64,000 bases of DNA from Pseudomonas fulva (GTDB lineage Bacteria > Pseudomonadota > Gammaproteobacteria > Pseudomonadales > Pseudomonadaceae), in the NCBI RefSeq assembly GCF_015680705.1, contig NZ_JADNYP010000005.1, positions 62,001 through 126,000 of the forward strand, read 5' to 3'. The translations under genes and the position numbers were made by a program. This document shows, piece after piece, positions 20,264-28,300 of this stretch. Under the pieces are notes generated by a model. The model was not told the DNA's origin. It saw nothing but the letters and a program-made list of their open reading frames with translations, and made no database searches. Position 1 is the first letter of the stretch. Each line of letters opens with the position of its first letter.

Positions 20264-23098
20264 TCAGGTCATCTCGCCGGCCTCGACCTGCTCCTGGCCA
20301 ACCCCTGGCGCTTCTTCCAGGCGGCTGATGTACTTCCAGTCCGCCTCGTCGATATAGATCCCGTTCGGTCCGCTGCCGCCTTCCAGGTCGATGGCCACCC
20401 GCGCCGAAACCTGCGGCTTGACGCTGGCCAGGATCGGTACGAAGCCCAGTTGCTGGCTGGTTTCGAGCAGGGCCGCCTGGTTGCGCTCGTCGATGTCGGC
20501 GGCCTCGTCGAGGTAGTAGGGCAGGCGAATACGGCTGGCCAGGTCGCGGTCCATCAGGTGCAGCAACAGGTACATGTTGGTTAGCGCCTTGATGGTCATG
20601 GTGGTGCCGTTGGACGCGGCCCCATCGATGTCGGCGTGGATCACCGGCTGGCTGTTGACCTTGGTGATCTCGAACGCCAGCTCGAACAGGTCCTTGAGCC
20701 CAAGCTGGTTATGGTTGGCCGCCACCAGCCGTGCCAGGTATTCCTTGGCCTGCTCGTTCTTCTGGTCCTGATCCGCGCTCTGGGTCAGGTCGAAGACCGA
20801 CAGCGTCTCGCCTTCCTCGTACTGCCCGGCGCTGTGGATGATCTGGTCGATGTGCCGCAGGGCTTCCTTGTTCGGTGCCAGTACCACGCGGAAGCTTTCC
20901 AGGTTGGAGACCTGGCGCTTGTTGATTTCGCGGTTGAACAACGCCAGCTGGTGTTCCAGGCTGTCGTAGTCGCTGCGGATGTTGCGCAAGGTCCGGGCGA
21001 TGTCGGTCACTGCCGCGCGACGCGCCTTGGCCAGGGTCAGGGCTTCGTCGCTGCGGTGGGCATAGGCGTTGATCAGCAGCTCGAGACGACGCTCCAGGTC
21101 GTCCTCGCTGTCGAACTTGGCCACGCCCTTGAGACGCACCTGGGCGTACAGCGCCTCGATCTGGTTGTCCACGCGTTGCAGGCTCTGCCAGCTGTCCTGG
21201 TAATCGTTGAGCAGTGGCAGCAGGTTGTCCATGGAGTCGTCCAGCGCTTCCATGAACGGCGTGCCGGGCGGTAGGTCGGCCGGCAGCAGCTGGCGACGAC
21301 GCAGCGCATCGTCGAGGGTGCGCTGTCGGGCTTCGAGGTCGGCGAGCTGGCGCGCGACCAGCTGCAGCTTGGCCGAAAACTGCTGGACGCGCTCGGTGAA
21401 GGCATCGCTGGAGCGCTTGAGTTCGTCCTGCGCGGCCTCCAGCTGGGCCAGCTGTTCGATCTTCTGCGCCTCTTCGACCGCCAGCGTCTGCGCGCGCCGA
21501 TAGTCCTCGAGTGCCTTTTGCGCGTCGAGCACCGCCTGGTAGAGCGTTTCGGCCTGGGCCTTGCTCGCCGAGCGGTCGGCGGTCACGCTCTGCTGGGTCC
21601 TGAGCTGCCTGAGTTCCTTTTCCAGACGGTCCTTCTGCTCGCGCAAGGCGGCGCGATCAGCCAGGGCCTGCAAGGCCGGTGGGTCGATGTGCGACAGGTC
21701 GATGGCCAGGCCCGGCGCGACGAAACGCTCGCCCTTGAAACCTGCGAGTAGCGCCTGGAGCGACTTCACCCATTGTTCGCCGTCTTCGAGCTCGATGCCG
21801 TTCGCGCCCAGCGGCAGGCTGAACAGCGCACCGTTGAACAGCCGCATCAGGCGCTCGACATCCTGCTGGGAAAACTCCTCGCGCAGCCGGGCATAGCTGT
21901 TGTTGTCGGCATGCTCGAGCTGTTGCCTGACCGACTTGAGGCGGCTCTCCAGGTCGCGGACCCGCTCGCCAAGGTCTTCGGCGCTGAACTGCCGAGACTG
22001 GGCCAGGGCGCCGGCCAGTTCGTCATGGGCGTCCTTGGCTGCCAGCAGCTGCCGCTCCAGCACTTTGGCATCCTCGACCAGGGCGAAGCGATGCCTGAGC
22101 CCCGCCAGTTCGCCAAGCCAGCGCTGGAGGCCGGCAATCTCGCGCTCCAGGCGCATCAGCTCCTGGGTGCTGTTGCGCTGGTCGTTCTGCAGGCGGTCCT
22201 GTTCGTTGCGATAGTGCTCGCTCTGGATGAGCAGTTCTTCCTTGCGCGCCATGGCGTAGTCCTGCCAGGTGCCCAGCAGGTTGTCGAGCAAGGGAGAGAT
22301 GCGATGCAGCTTGCCGCGCAGGACGTCGCGCTGGGCGACGCCGCCGGCCAGTGCCTCGATCAGCGGGCCGGCGGCGACCAGGGCACTATAGTCCTGCTCC
22401 ATGCGCCGCACGTCGCGGAAGGCTTCCTCGCAGGCTGCGATGTAGTCGACGCTGCCAGAGCGCAGGCTGTGCTCGAAGGCGTCGAGGAACAGCTGCTTGA
22501 GCTTGGCGGCGGTGATCTCGCGCATGTGCAGCAGGTTGATGAACAGCGCGCGGAAGGTCTTGAGGCTCTGCTCGCTGGTCGAGCGCAGCGGGATCAGCGT
22601 CAGGTCCAGCGGTACCGAGGTATGGCCACCGACCAGCAGGCGGCGCAGCTCGTCGGGCTTGACTTCGTGGGCCTTCAGGCCGTTGCGCTCGAGGCTGGCG
22701 AACAGTTCCTTCTGCCGCAGGCAGGTGTCGTCCTTCTGGTAGTGGGTCAGGTCCAGTTCGCCGGCATAGGCGAAGAATTGATGGCCGAAGCCGCCGCCCG
22801 GACCACGGCCCACGACCCCGACCACATGCGGGCCATGCGGCAGGTTCAGCTCGCAGAGGATGTAGCTGGTGTCACTGGCGAAATAGAAGCGCCGCGACTG
22901 CTCGAGGCTGTACTTGCCGAAACTCATGTCCGACATGCGCGCCAGGATCGGGAACTGCAAGGCGTTGATCGAGGCGGACTTGCCCAGGTTGTTGGCGCCG
23001 TAGATCGACAAGGGCTCTTCCAGGGGGAACAGGCCGAGGCTGTAGCCGGCGGTATTGAGCAGCGCGAAGCGGCGGATGCCGTAGCGTTCCTGGCTCAT
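20264..23098 (-). CDS. mksB: MksB, SMC-like ATPase of MksBEF condensin
   Basis: 944 aa. DNA-organising ATPase of the alternative bacterial condensin MksBEF. The N-terminal head has the Walker A form GANNLGKS (residues 34-41), typical of MukB/MksB-type proteins. Long Gln/Leu/Glu/Arg-rich coiled coils span about residues 280-720, with a hinge-like break near 480-520. The C-terminal head has LPYYLDEAADIDERN (Walker B plus D loop) and the strand ARVAIDLEGGSGPNGIYID. It overlaps mksE by 4 bp (ATGA), so translation is coupled. It is the last gene of the mksFEB operon; no mksG/JetD nuclease follows, as convergent creA comes next. Confidence 0.93.
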   Translation of the reverse strand: MSQERYGIRRFALLNTAGYSLGLFPLEEPLSIYGANNLGKSASINALQFPILARMSDMSFGKYSLEQSRRFYFASDTSYILCELNLPHGPHVVGVVGRGPGGGFGHQFFAYAGELDLTHYQKDDTCLRQKELFASLERNGLKAHEVKPDELRRLLVGGHTSVPLDLTLIPLRSTSEQSLKTFRALFINLLHMREITAAKLKQLFLDAFEHSLRSGSVDYIAACEEAFRDVRRMEQDYSALVAAGPLIEALAGGVAQRDVLRGKLHRISPLLDNLLGTWQDYAMARKEELLIQSEHYRNEQDRLQNDQRNSTQELMRLEREIAGLQRWLGELAGLRHRFALVEDAKVLERQLLAAKDAHDELAGALAQSRQFSAEDLGERVRDLESRLKSVRQQLEHADNNSYARLREEFSQQDVERLMRLFNGALFSLPLGANGIELEDGEQWVKSLQALLAGFKGERFVAPGLAIDLSHIDPPALQALADRAALREQKDRLEKELRQLRTQQSVTADRSASKAQAETLYQAVLDAQKALEDYRRAQTLAVEEAQKIEQLAQLEAAQDELKRSSDAFTERVQQFSAKLQLVARQLADLEARQRTLDDALRRRQLLPADLPPGTPFMEALDDSMDNLLPLLNDYQDSWQSLQRVDNQIEALYAQVRLKGVAKFDSEDDLERRLELLINAYAHRSDEALTLAKARRAAVTDIARTLRNIRSDYDSLEHQLALFNREINKRQVSNLESFRVVLAPNKEALRHIDQIIHSAGQYEEGETLSVFDLTQSADQDQKNEQAKEYLARLVAANHNQLGLKDLFELAFEITKVNSQPVIHADIDGAASNGTTMTIKALTNMYLLLHLMDRDLASRIRLPYYLDEAADIDERNQAALLETSQQLGFVPILASVKPQVSARVAIDLEGGSGPNGIYIDEADWKYISRLEEAPGVGQEQVEAGEMT

Positions 23099-23757
23099 GC
23101 GTCGATCTCCCGTCGTTCGCGGATGGCCCGGGCCAGCGCGTCCTGCTCGCTGTCCTCGGACAGGACACTGTCGTCATCCTCGCTCAACATCGGCGTCGGC
23201 AACGGCAGGTCGCCGTGCAAGGTCGCCGCCAGGTCGCGGTCCTGCTGGACCGACAGGCAGACGTCGAGGAAACGATGCATGGGTGGCAGGAAGCGGTAGA
23301 TGCCACCTTCTTCGTGGGCGAAGCCCAGCTGGGTCATGCGTCGCAGGATCTTTTCCTCCAGCTCCTCGACCGATTGCACTTCGGCTTGCAGAAACAGGTC
23401 GCGGTACTTGTCCAGCAGCGAAGGCAGCTCGTCGCGCCCGACGCTGCCGCCGTCGAGCACGGCGATCGGATCGCGTCCCTGGTCGGCCAGGTGTTCGACC
23501 AGGATGAAAGTGAACAGCGACAGCCGCTGGGCGGTCTTGTTGACCTGGGCCGCGGCTTGCTCGGGCACGAAGTAGTAGAAGCCGCGGGTATCGCAGACCA
23601 GTTCGAAGCCCAGGGCCTTGAACAGGCTGCGGTACTGGTCCTGGAAGTTCGACAGCTGGGCGTACGACTCCGGATCGCGGCGGCTGATGTGAAAGCCCTT
23701 GAGCAGCTCGCGGAAGATCGGCGCGAGCTGGGACAGTTCGGAAAGATCAAGATGCAT
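23095..23757 (-). CDS. mksE: MksE, winged-helix subunit of MksBEF condensin
   Basis: 220 aa, similar in role to MukE/JetB: it bridges the kleisin and regulates ATPase head engagement (family knowledge). It starts MHLDLSELSQLAPIFRELLKGFHISRRDPE. The core has FELVCDTRGFYYFVPE and FTFILVEHLADQGRDP. The C-terminal tail is acidic (LSEDDDSVLSEDSEQD). It overlaps mksF by 11 bp upstream and mksB by 4 bp downstream. There is no membrane segment. Confidence 0.9.
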   Translation of the reverse strand: MHLDLSELSQLAPIFRELLKGFHISRRDPESYAQLSNFQDQYRSLFKALGFELVCDTRGFYYFVPEQAAAQVNKTAQRLSLFTFILVEHLADQGRDPIAVLDGGSVGRDELPSLLDKYRDLFLQAEVQSVEELEEKILRRMTQLGFAHEEGGIYRFLPPMHRFLDVCLSVQQDRDLAATLHGDLPLPTPMLSEDDDSVLSEDSEQDALARAIRERREIDA

Positions 23758-25024
23758 GGGCAGTGTCTGGCTTGGATTCTGGCGGGCAGGTGCGACTGGA
23801 GGCCAGGGCGAACGAGCGCAGGCTGACCTTGTGGTGGCAAGTGGTGTATTCGCGCCGTTCGAGGCGCTGGCGGCTGAAGCGTCTTTCCCGCGACAGGCGC
23901 GAGAACCAGTACAGCAGTTCGTCGGTGGCGCCGTCCGGTTCCTGCTCCAGCAGCCAGAGCATCAGGTCCGGCAAGGGCAGGGCATCCTCGCAGCGCTGGA
24001 GCATTTCCCTGACCGTGCGCGGGGCGCGGGTCTGCTGGTCGCCTTCGCTCTTGTGCGCCTTGGGAAAGCGCGCTGGCTTGGGCTCGAAGCGGGCCAGCGC
24101 ATAGACATAGGCCTCGACCTGGCTGGCACTGCCAAGGAAGGTGCTCTGCGGCCGAGTGAACAGGGGCAGCGCCGCTTGGGGCACGGCGTCCAGGCCTTTG
24201 CGCCGGATCACCGACAAGGCCAGCGCCGCGCCACGCGTCACGGCATTGTGCCGGCGCGCCTCTTCGCGCAGCGGCAACAGCAGTTCGCGGGCATGGCGCA
24301 AGGTCAGCTGGGCGCTGGTCTGCATCTCGAGGATGCGCGCATGGGTGCGTACCAGCATGTCGTCATCCACCAGGTGACCGAGCCGGGCCTGCTCGCCCAG
24401 CAGCTTCAGCAACACCGTCTCGACCTTGCGTACACCTTGCTCGAAAGCGCCATCGGCGTTGACCAGCTGGATCATCGGCTCGACGTACTCGTCCCAGGTC
24501 GCCAGCACCTCGGCATAGCGCTGGCGCAGCGGGATCTGGCGATTGCTGGTCTTGGCCCGCTCGGCCACGGCGACCAGGGCCTGCTCGTCGTTGTCGAGCT
24601 TCTTCAGCACATCGCGCACGCGCATGTCCAGCAACCGCAGCTGACGCGCCAGGTCGTCGCTGTCGCGGTTGTCGAAGGCGTCCTGAATATGCCCGGCCAG
24701 GCGCTCCAGGTGGCGCAGGTAGGCCTCGATCTCCAGGCACAGGCCCAGGCGATGCTCGCGGCGCAGGTAGGCGAGGAAGTCGTGGATCTGGGCGTTGAGC
24801 TCGAAGCGATTGGGACTCTTGGCCACCGGGACGAGGATGTCCAGGCGAATCCAGGTATCGAGCAGCTGGGTGATGTCCTGCGCGGTGCTTTCGACCTGTT
24901 GCCGTGCCAGTTGCTGGCGCAGCTCGACCAGGCTCAGGGTACCCTGGTCGAAGCGTTCGCACAGTGGCTCGAGCAAGGCCCAGTGTTCGGCTAGGGCGCG
25001 CAGGACGCGCTTGGGTTCGATCAT
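23747..25024 (-). CDS. mksF: MksF, kleisin subunit of MksBEF condensin
   Basis: 425 aa from ATG 25024 (MIEPKRVLRALAEHWALLEPL). It is predicted to be almost entirely helical. The N-terminal region (HTH-like, residues 1-90) includes TQLLDTWIRLDILVPVAKSPNRFEL. A long middle segment follows, and the C-terminal part has LPDLMLWLLEQEPDGATDELLYWFSRLSRERRF. The kleisin links the MksB heads. First gene of mksF-mksE-mksB. The reading frame remains open far upstream of ATG 25024, but that extension is low-complexity Arg/Ala-rich sequence and is rejected as a non-coding shadow. Confidence 0.9.
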   Translation of the reverse strand: MIEPKRVLRALAEHWALLEPLCERFDQGTLSLVELRQQLARQQVESTAQDITQLLDTWIRLDILVPVAKSPNRFELNAQIHDFLAYLRREHRLGLCLEIEAYLRHLERLAGHIQDAFDNRDSDDLARQLRLLDMRVRDVLKKLDNDEQALVAVAERAKTSNRQIPLRQRYAEVLATWDEYVEPMIQLVNADGAFEQGVRKVETVLLKLLGEQARLGHLVDDDMLVRTHARILEMQTSAQLTLRHARELLLPLREEARRHNAVTRGAALALSVIRRKGLDAVPQAALPLFTRPQSTFLGSASQVEAYVYALARFEPKPARFPKAHKSEGDQQTRAPRTVREMLQRCEDALPLPDLMLWLLEQEPDGATDELLYWFSRLSRERRFSRQRLERREYTTCHHKVSLRSFALASSRTCPPESKPDTAHAS

Positions 25025-25227
25025 TGGCGGTCGACTCGTTGCCGGGTGAAAAAGGTCGATTGTACTGCATCGATGGGACGGGGGTTCATGCCATGGTCGA
25101 CTGCCGGTCGGCCAAGCCGTCGCGGCGTCTGGCGAGGCGGCCTGCAAGGTCCGCCGAGCGTCGCTGCCATGGTCTTCGCGATACGCTAGAATGGCCGGCC
25201 GTTTCCCTTTTTCCGGATGACCGTGCC

Positions 25228-26004
25228 GTGCTGACCGAGCCTCGCCGCCGCGCCTACTTGAATGCCATGCAGGTGGTGCACTGGCTGCCGCGTGCCGAAT
25301 TGCCGTTCGCCGCGCCGTCGCGAGCAGCGCTGCTGTTGCCCGTGGCGGCCGCCGCGATGCCGCAGCCGCAGGGCCTGCCGCCGGCGAGCCAGGCGCCGGC
25401 GATGCCCCAGGCACGTAGCAGCGAGCGGCCGAAGATCGACATTGCGCGGCCGCTGGCCAAGGCCGTGCCCAAGCCGCCCGCCGAGCAGGAGTCGGCGCCT
25501 GTGCCCGAACGGCCTGTCCAGGCGCCGCCGCCGCGCTTCGCCTTGCAGCTGTTGCGCGCCGGCCGTTGCCTGCTGCTGGTCGAACTGGCGACCGGCCAGG
25601 CCTTCCAGAGCCGCGATCCATCCTACCTGCTGCTCAAGGACATGCTGCGCGCCGCCGGCTTGCCGGACGCGCCGCAGCTCATTGGCGAGCCGGTCCGCTG
25701 GCCATTGCTGCTGCGCGGCAACCTGGACCAGGGGCCGGAGGCGGCGCGCGACTTCGTCCAGAGCTTCATCCAGGCGCGCCTGGAAGAGTCGCCTTGCGCC
25801 TGCCTGTGGCTGGTTGGCCTGCCGGCCGTGCGCTTCGCCGGCCAGGTCGACGAGCAGGCCTATTACCGCGAACTGTCGATCGATGGCCTGGGCGCTGCCT
25901 GGGCGTTGCCCGGCCTTGAACTGTTGATGGACGAGCCGCAGCGCAAGGCGGACGTCTGGCAAGCGATGCGCCGGCTGATGGCGCGCTGGAAGAGCGTTGA
26001 ATGA
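25228..26004 (+). CDS. Conserved hypothetical protein upstream of rimI (PA4679-like)
   Basis: 258 aa from GTG 25228. An ATG ten bases earlier is out of frame and hits a stop at once. The N-terminal third (LTEPRRRAYLNAMQVVHWLPR...) is followed by a Pro/Ala-rich linker of about residues 30-105. A compact C-terminal domain (about 110-258) contains FALQLLRAGRCLLLVELATGQAF and ARDFVQSFIQARLEESPCACLWLVG. Automated pipelines sometimes call such Pro-rich proteins TonB-like, but I see no N-terminal membrane anchor and do not support that. It overlaps rimI by 4 bp (ATGA), so the two are translationally coupled. Confidence 0.75.
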   Translation: MLTEPRRRAYLNAMQVVHWLPRAELPFAAPSRAALLLPVAAAAMPQPQGLPPASQAPAMPQARSSERPKIDIARPLAKAVPKPPAEQESAPVPERPVQAPPPRFALQLLRAGRCLLLVELATGQAFQSRDPSYLLLKDMLRAAGLPDAPQLIGEPVRWPLLLRGNLDQGPEAARDFVQSFIQARLEESPCACLWLVGLPAVRFAGQVDEQAYYRELSIDGLGAAWALPGLELLMDEPQRKADVWQAMRRLMARWKSVE

Positions 26005-26456
26005 GTGAATCGATCAGCTTCCGCCCGATGACCGAGGCGGACCTGGATGCGGTGTTGAAGATCGAATATGCCGCGTTCAGCCATCCATGGACCCGTGGCA
26101 TCTTTCAGGATGCGCTCAAGTCCTACGAAGTGTGGCTGATGTTCGATGGCGAGCAGCAGGTTGGCCATGGCGTGATCAACGTGATCATCGACGAGGCGCA
26201 CCTGCTCAACATTACCGTCAAGCCCGAGAATCAGGGGCGCGGCCTTGGCTTGCGCTTGCTCCAGCACCTGATGGCGCGGGCCTGGCAGCTCAACGGTCGC
26301 GAATGCTTCCTGGAAGTTCGTGCCAGCAACCAGGCGGCCTACCGGCTGTACGAACGCTACGGGTTCAACGAGGTCGGTCGGCGCCGGGACTACTATCCCG
26401 TGGCCGGCGGTCGTGAAGACGCCCTGGTGATGGCCTGCACCCTGCTCGAGGAGTGA
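26001..26456 (+). CDS. rimI: Ribosomal protein S18-alanine N-acetyltransferase
   Basis: 151 aa GNAT enzyme that acetylates the N-terminal alanine of ribosomal protein S18. The acetyl-CoA binding loop is VKPENQGRGLGLRLLQHLM (RGxGxG type). The C-terminal motif is EVRASNQAAYRLYERYGFNEVGRRRDYYP, characteristic of RimI. The start is coupled to the preceding gene by an ATGA overlap. Cytoplasmic. The usual neighbour tsaB is not here; the association with the hypothetical gene is the Pseudomonas arrangement I recall. Confidence 0.93.
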   Translation: MSESISFRPMTEADLDAVLKIEYAAFSHPWTRGIFQDALKSYEVWLMFDGEQQVGHGVINVIIDEAHLLNITVKPENQGRGLGLRLLQHLMARAWQLNGRECFLEVRASNQAAYRLYERYGFNEVGRRRDYYPVAGGREDALVMACTLLEE

Positions 26457-26509
26457 CCTTGCGCCAGGGCCGTGCAGTCTTACCGCAGTACCCTTGAAGA
26501 GGCACGACC

Positions 26510-27145
26510 ATGCACGACCTGCAGGAACTGATCGACAACAATGCACGCTGGGCCGACGCGATCAACCAGCGCGACCCGGACTTCTTCGCCAAGCTGGCGC
26601 GCCAGCAGACCCCCGAGTTTCTCTGGATCGGCTGTTCCGACGCGCGCGTGCCGGCCAACGAGATCGTCGGCATGCTGCCGGGCGACCTGTTCGTCCATCG
26701 CAACGTCGCCAACGTGGTCCTGCATACCGACCTGAACTGCCTGTCGGTGATCCAGTACGCGGTGGACGTGCTCAAGGTCAGGCACATCCTGGTCACCGGC
26801 CACTATGGGTGCGGCGGTGTGCGCGCGGCGATGCAGGATCGCCAGTTCGGCCTGATCGATGGCTGGCTGCGTTCGATCCGCGACCTCTACTACGAGAAGC
26901 GCGGCGAACTGGCCAAGCTCGATGACGAGGAGGCGCGGGTCGACCGCCTGTGCGAGCTCAACGTGATCCAGCAGGTGGCCAACGTCGCCCATACCAGCAT
27001 CGTCCAGAACGCCTGGCATCGCGGTCAGGAACTGTCGGTGCACGGCTGCATCTATGGCATCAAGGATGGCCGCTGGAAGAGCCTGGATACCACCATCAGC
27101 GGGTTCGCCCAGGTGCCGCCGCAGTATCGGTTGCGACCGGTCTAG
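26510..27145 (+). CDS. can: Beta-class carbonic anhydrase
   Basis: 211 aa. Reversible hydration of CO2 to bicarbonate; cytoplasmic, zinc-dependent. Zinc ligands and the active-site dyad are visible: CSDARVPANE (Cys, plus Asp/Arg) and GHYGCGGVRAAM (His and Cys). It starts MHDLQELIDNNARWADAINQRDPDFFAKLARQQTPEFLWIGCSD, as in E. coli Can and the Pseudomonas enzyme. GAAGAGG precedes the ATG. Transcribed in the same direction as rimI with a 53-nt gap. Confidence 0.95.
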   Translation: MHDLQELIDNNARWADAINQRDPDFFAKLARQQTPEFLWIGCSDARVPANEIVGMLPGDLFVHRNVANVVLHTDLNCLSVIQYAVDVLKVRHILVTGHYGCGGVRAAMQDRQFGLIDGWLRSIRDLYYEKRGELAKLDDEEARVDRLCELNVIQQVANVAHTSIVQNAWHRGQELSVHGCIYGIKDGRWKSLDTTISGFAQVPPQYRLRPV

Positions 27146-27347
27146 GTGGTGGCTCGGCCCCCTGGTGTTGCGCATGCCTGCGGGTCGGTGCTTGTGTGAT
27201 AGGTCGGCGCTGGAACGCCGGACCGGCCGCGATGGCCCGCAGAGCGGGTCTCGGGATCTGACGGCACTTCGGTCTGCCAGGTCCCGAAGCCGCTGCGCGT
27301 CCTGTCGCGGCACTGTGGTCGCTATACACACAGACAGGGCCGTCGCC

Positions 27348-27905
27348 ATGAACGCCAGCATCAAACCCTTGCTTCTCAGCCTTTTCCTGCTTGCCCCGCA
27401 GTGCGCCTCGGCCGATGAGCGGGACCTGTGGATGTTCGCCCGGTGGGCCGGCGACAACCCGACGCGCCCATTCCGGGACATGCTGGTAGAGGCCCGACTC
27501 TATGGCGTGGTACCGATTCACCAGCTGTTGCGTTCGGCCTCGGACTGGCGAACATGCCGGGCAGCTCCTTTTGCGGTGCCGCCGGCCAGCCAGTGGCCGG
27601 CCGTGCGGAACACGCTGCGACTGCTCAGGACGCTGTCCGACCAAGGGCTGTTGCGACAGTTCGAAGTGGTCTCGGCCTATCGCGATCCGCGCCTGAATGC
27701 GTGCGCGGGCGGCGCGCCGCACAGTGCGCACATGCGCGCCTTCGCCGTGGACGTGCTGTTACCCGAAGGGGCCGATCCCAGCCTGCTATGCCGGTTCTGG
27801 CGGCAGCAAGGCAGGGCGTGGAGCATGGGCCTGGGCCGCTATCCATCCGGGCGGATCCATGTCGATACGGCAGGTTACCGTACTTGGGGCGCATGCCAGC
27901 CATGA
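27348..27905 (+). CDS. Exported M15-type peptidase-like protein
   Basis: 185 aa with a signal peptide (MNASIKPLLLSLFLLAPQCASA). The fold signature is that of peptidase M15A / D-Ala-D-Ala carboxypeptidase: FEVVSAYRDPRLNACAGGAPHSAHMRAFAVDVLLP, followed by SGRIHVDT. The SxHxxxxAxD segment gives a zinc His and Asp, and the IHVD segment gives the second His. The usual Gly after the first His pair is replaced (HMRAFAVD). A role in peptidoglycan trimming is inferred. The ATG lies after a weak site. The 200-nt gap from can suggests a separate transcript. Confidence 0.78.
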   Translation: MNASIKPLLLSLFLLAPQCASADERDLWMFARWAGDNPTRPFRDMLVEARLYGVVPIHQLLRSASDWRTCRAAPFAVPPASQWPAVRNTLRLLRTLSDQGLLRQFEVVSAYRDPRLNACAGGAPHSAHMRAFAVDVLLPEGADPSLLCRFWRQQGRAWSMGLGRYPSGRIHVDTAGYRTWGACQP

Positions 27906-27931
27906 CGCTCCAGGCCTTTTCCAAGGCAAAG

Positions 27932-27962
27932 AAAAAGGGCCTACCTTTCGGTAAGCCCTTTT
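27932..27962. terminator. Bidirectional terminator between peptidase gene and tRNA-Met
   Basis: AAAAGGGC ... GCCCTTTT with an inner TACC/GGTA extension and TTTC loop. The stem is flanked by A/T runs on both sides, so it can serve both convergent units. Confidence 0.85.
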
Positions 27963-27967
27963 CAATA

Positions 27968-28044
27968 TGGTGGCTACACAGGGACTTGAACCCCGGACAC
28001 CGGCATTATGAATGCCGTGCTCTAACCGACTGAGCTATGTAGCC
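27968..28044 (-). tRNA. tRNA-Met (CAT)
   Basis: 77 nt including an encoded CCA. On the minus strand it starts GGCTACATAGCTCAG. The anticodon stem/loop is CGGCA-TTCATAA-TGCCG with anticodon CAT, the T arm has GGTTCAAGTCC, and the acceptor pairs GGCTAC with GTAGCC. The acceptor begins with paired G-C and the identity elements look like elongator, not initiator, tRNA. Confidence 0.96.
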
Positions 28045-28055
28045 AAGTGGCGCGC

Positions 28056-28084
28056 ATTATTCGCCTGAAACGCGAAGCTGTCAA
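28056..28084 (-). promoter_or_regulatory. Sigma-70 promoter of tRNA-Met
   Basis: On the minus strand TTGACA (28084-28079), a 17-nt spacer and AATAAT (28061-28056), 11 nt before the tRNA 5' end. A near-consensus promoter. Confidence 0.85.
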
Positions 28085-28300
28085 CACCCTTGGTAAAAAA
28101 AATACGTCCGATCAACCGGTTAGCCGGAAATCCCTGGCGCGCCAGCAACCACTGCCAATGCCTGCACATGTGGACGCTTGCGTCGAGCTGATATCGAGCA
28201 CGCTTTCCATGCCTGTGCTCGACAAGGGGTAAAAAGAGTGGTTTTGTGTCGAGTTGTTTCGCGATACTTGGATCCCGATCAAGCGGACGGACGTTTCCCA

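Noticed and set aside
20264..25024. A Wadjet plasmid-defence operon
   Set aside because: Subunits match MksBEF, but the nuclease subunit required for Wadjet is missing next to it.
25025..25621. N-terminal extension of MksF by 199 residues
   Set aside because: Arg/Ala/Pro-rich low-complexity sequence antisense to the hypothetical gene at 25228; the kleisin starts at ATG 25024.
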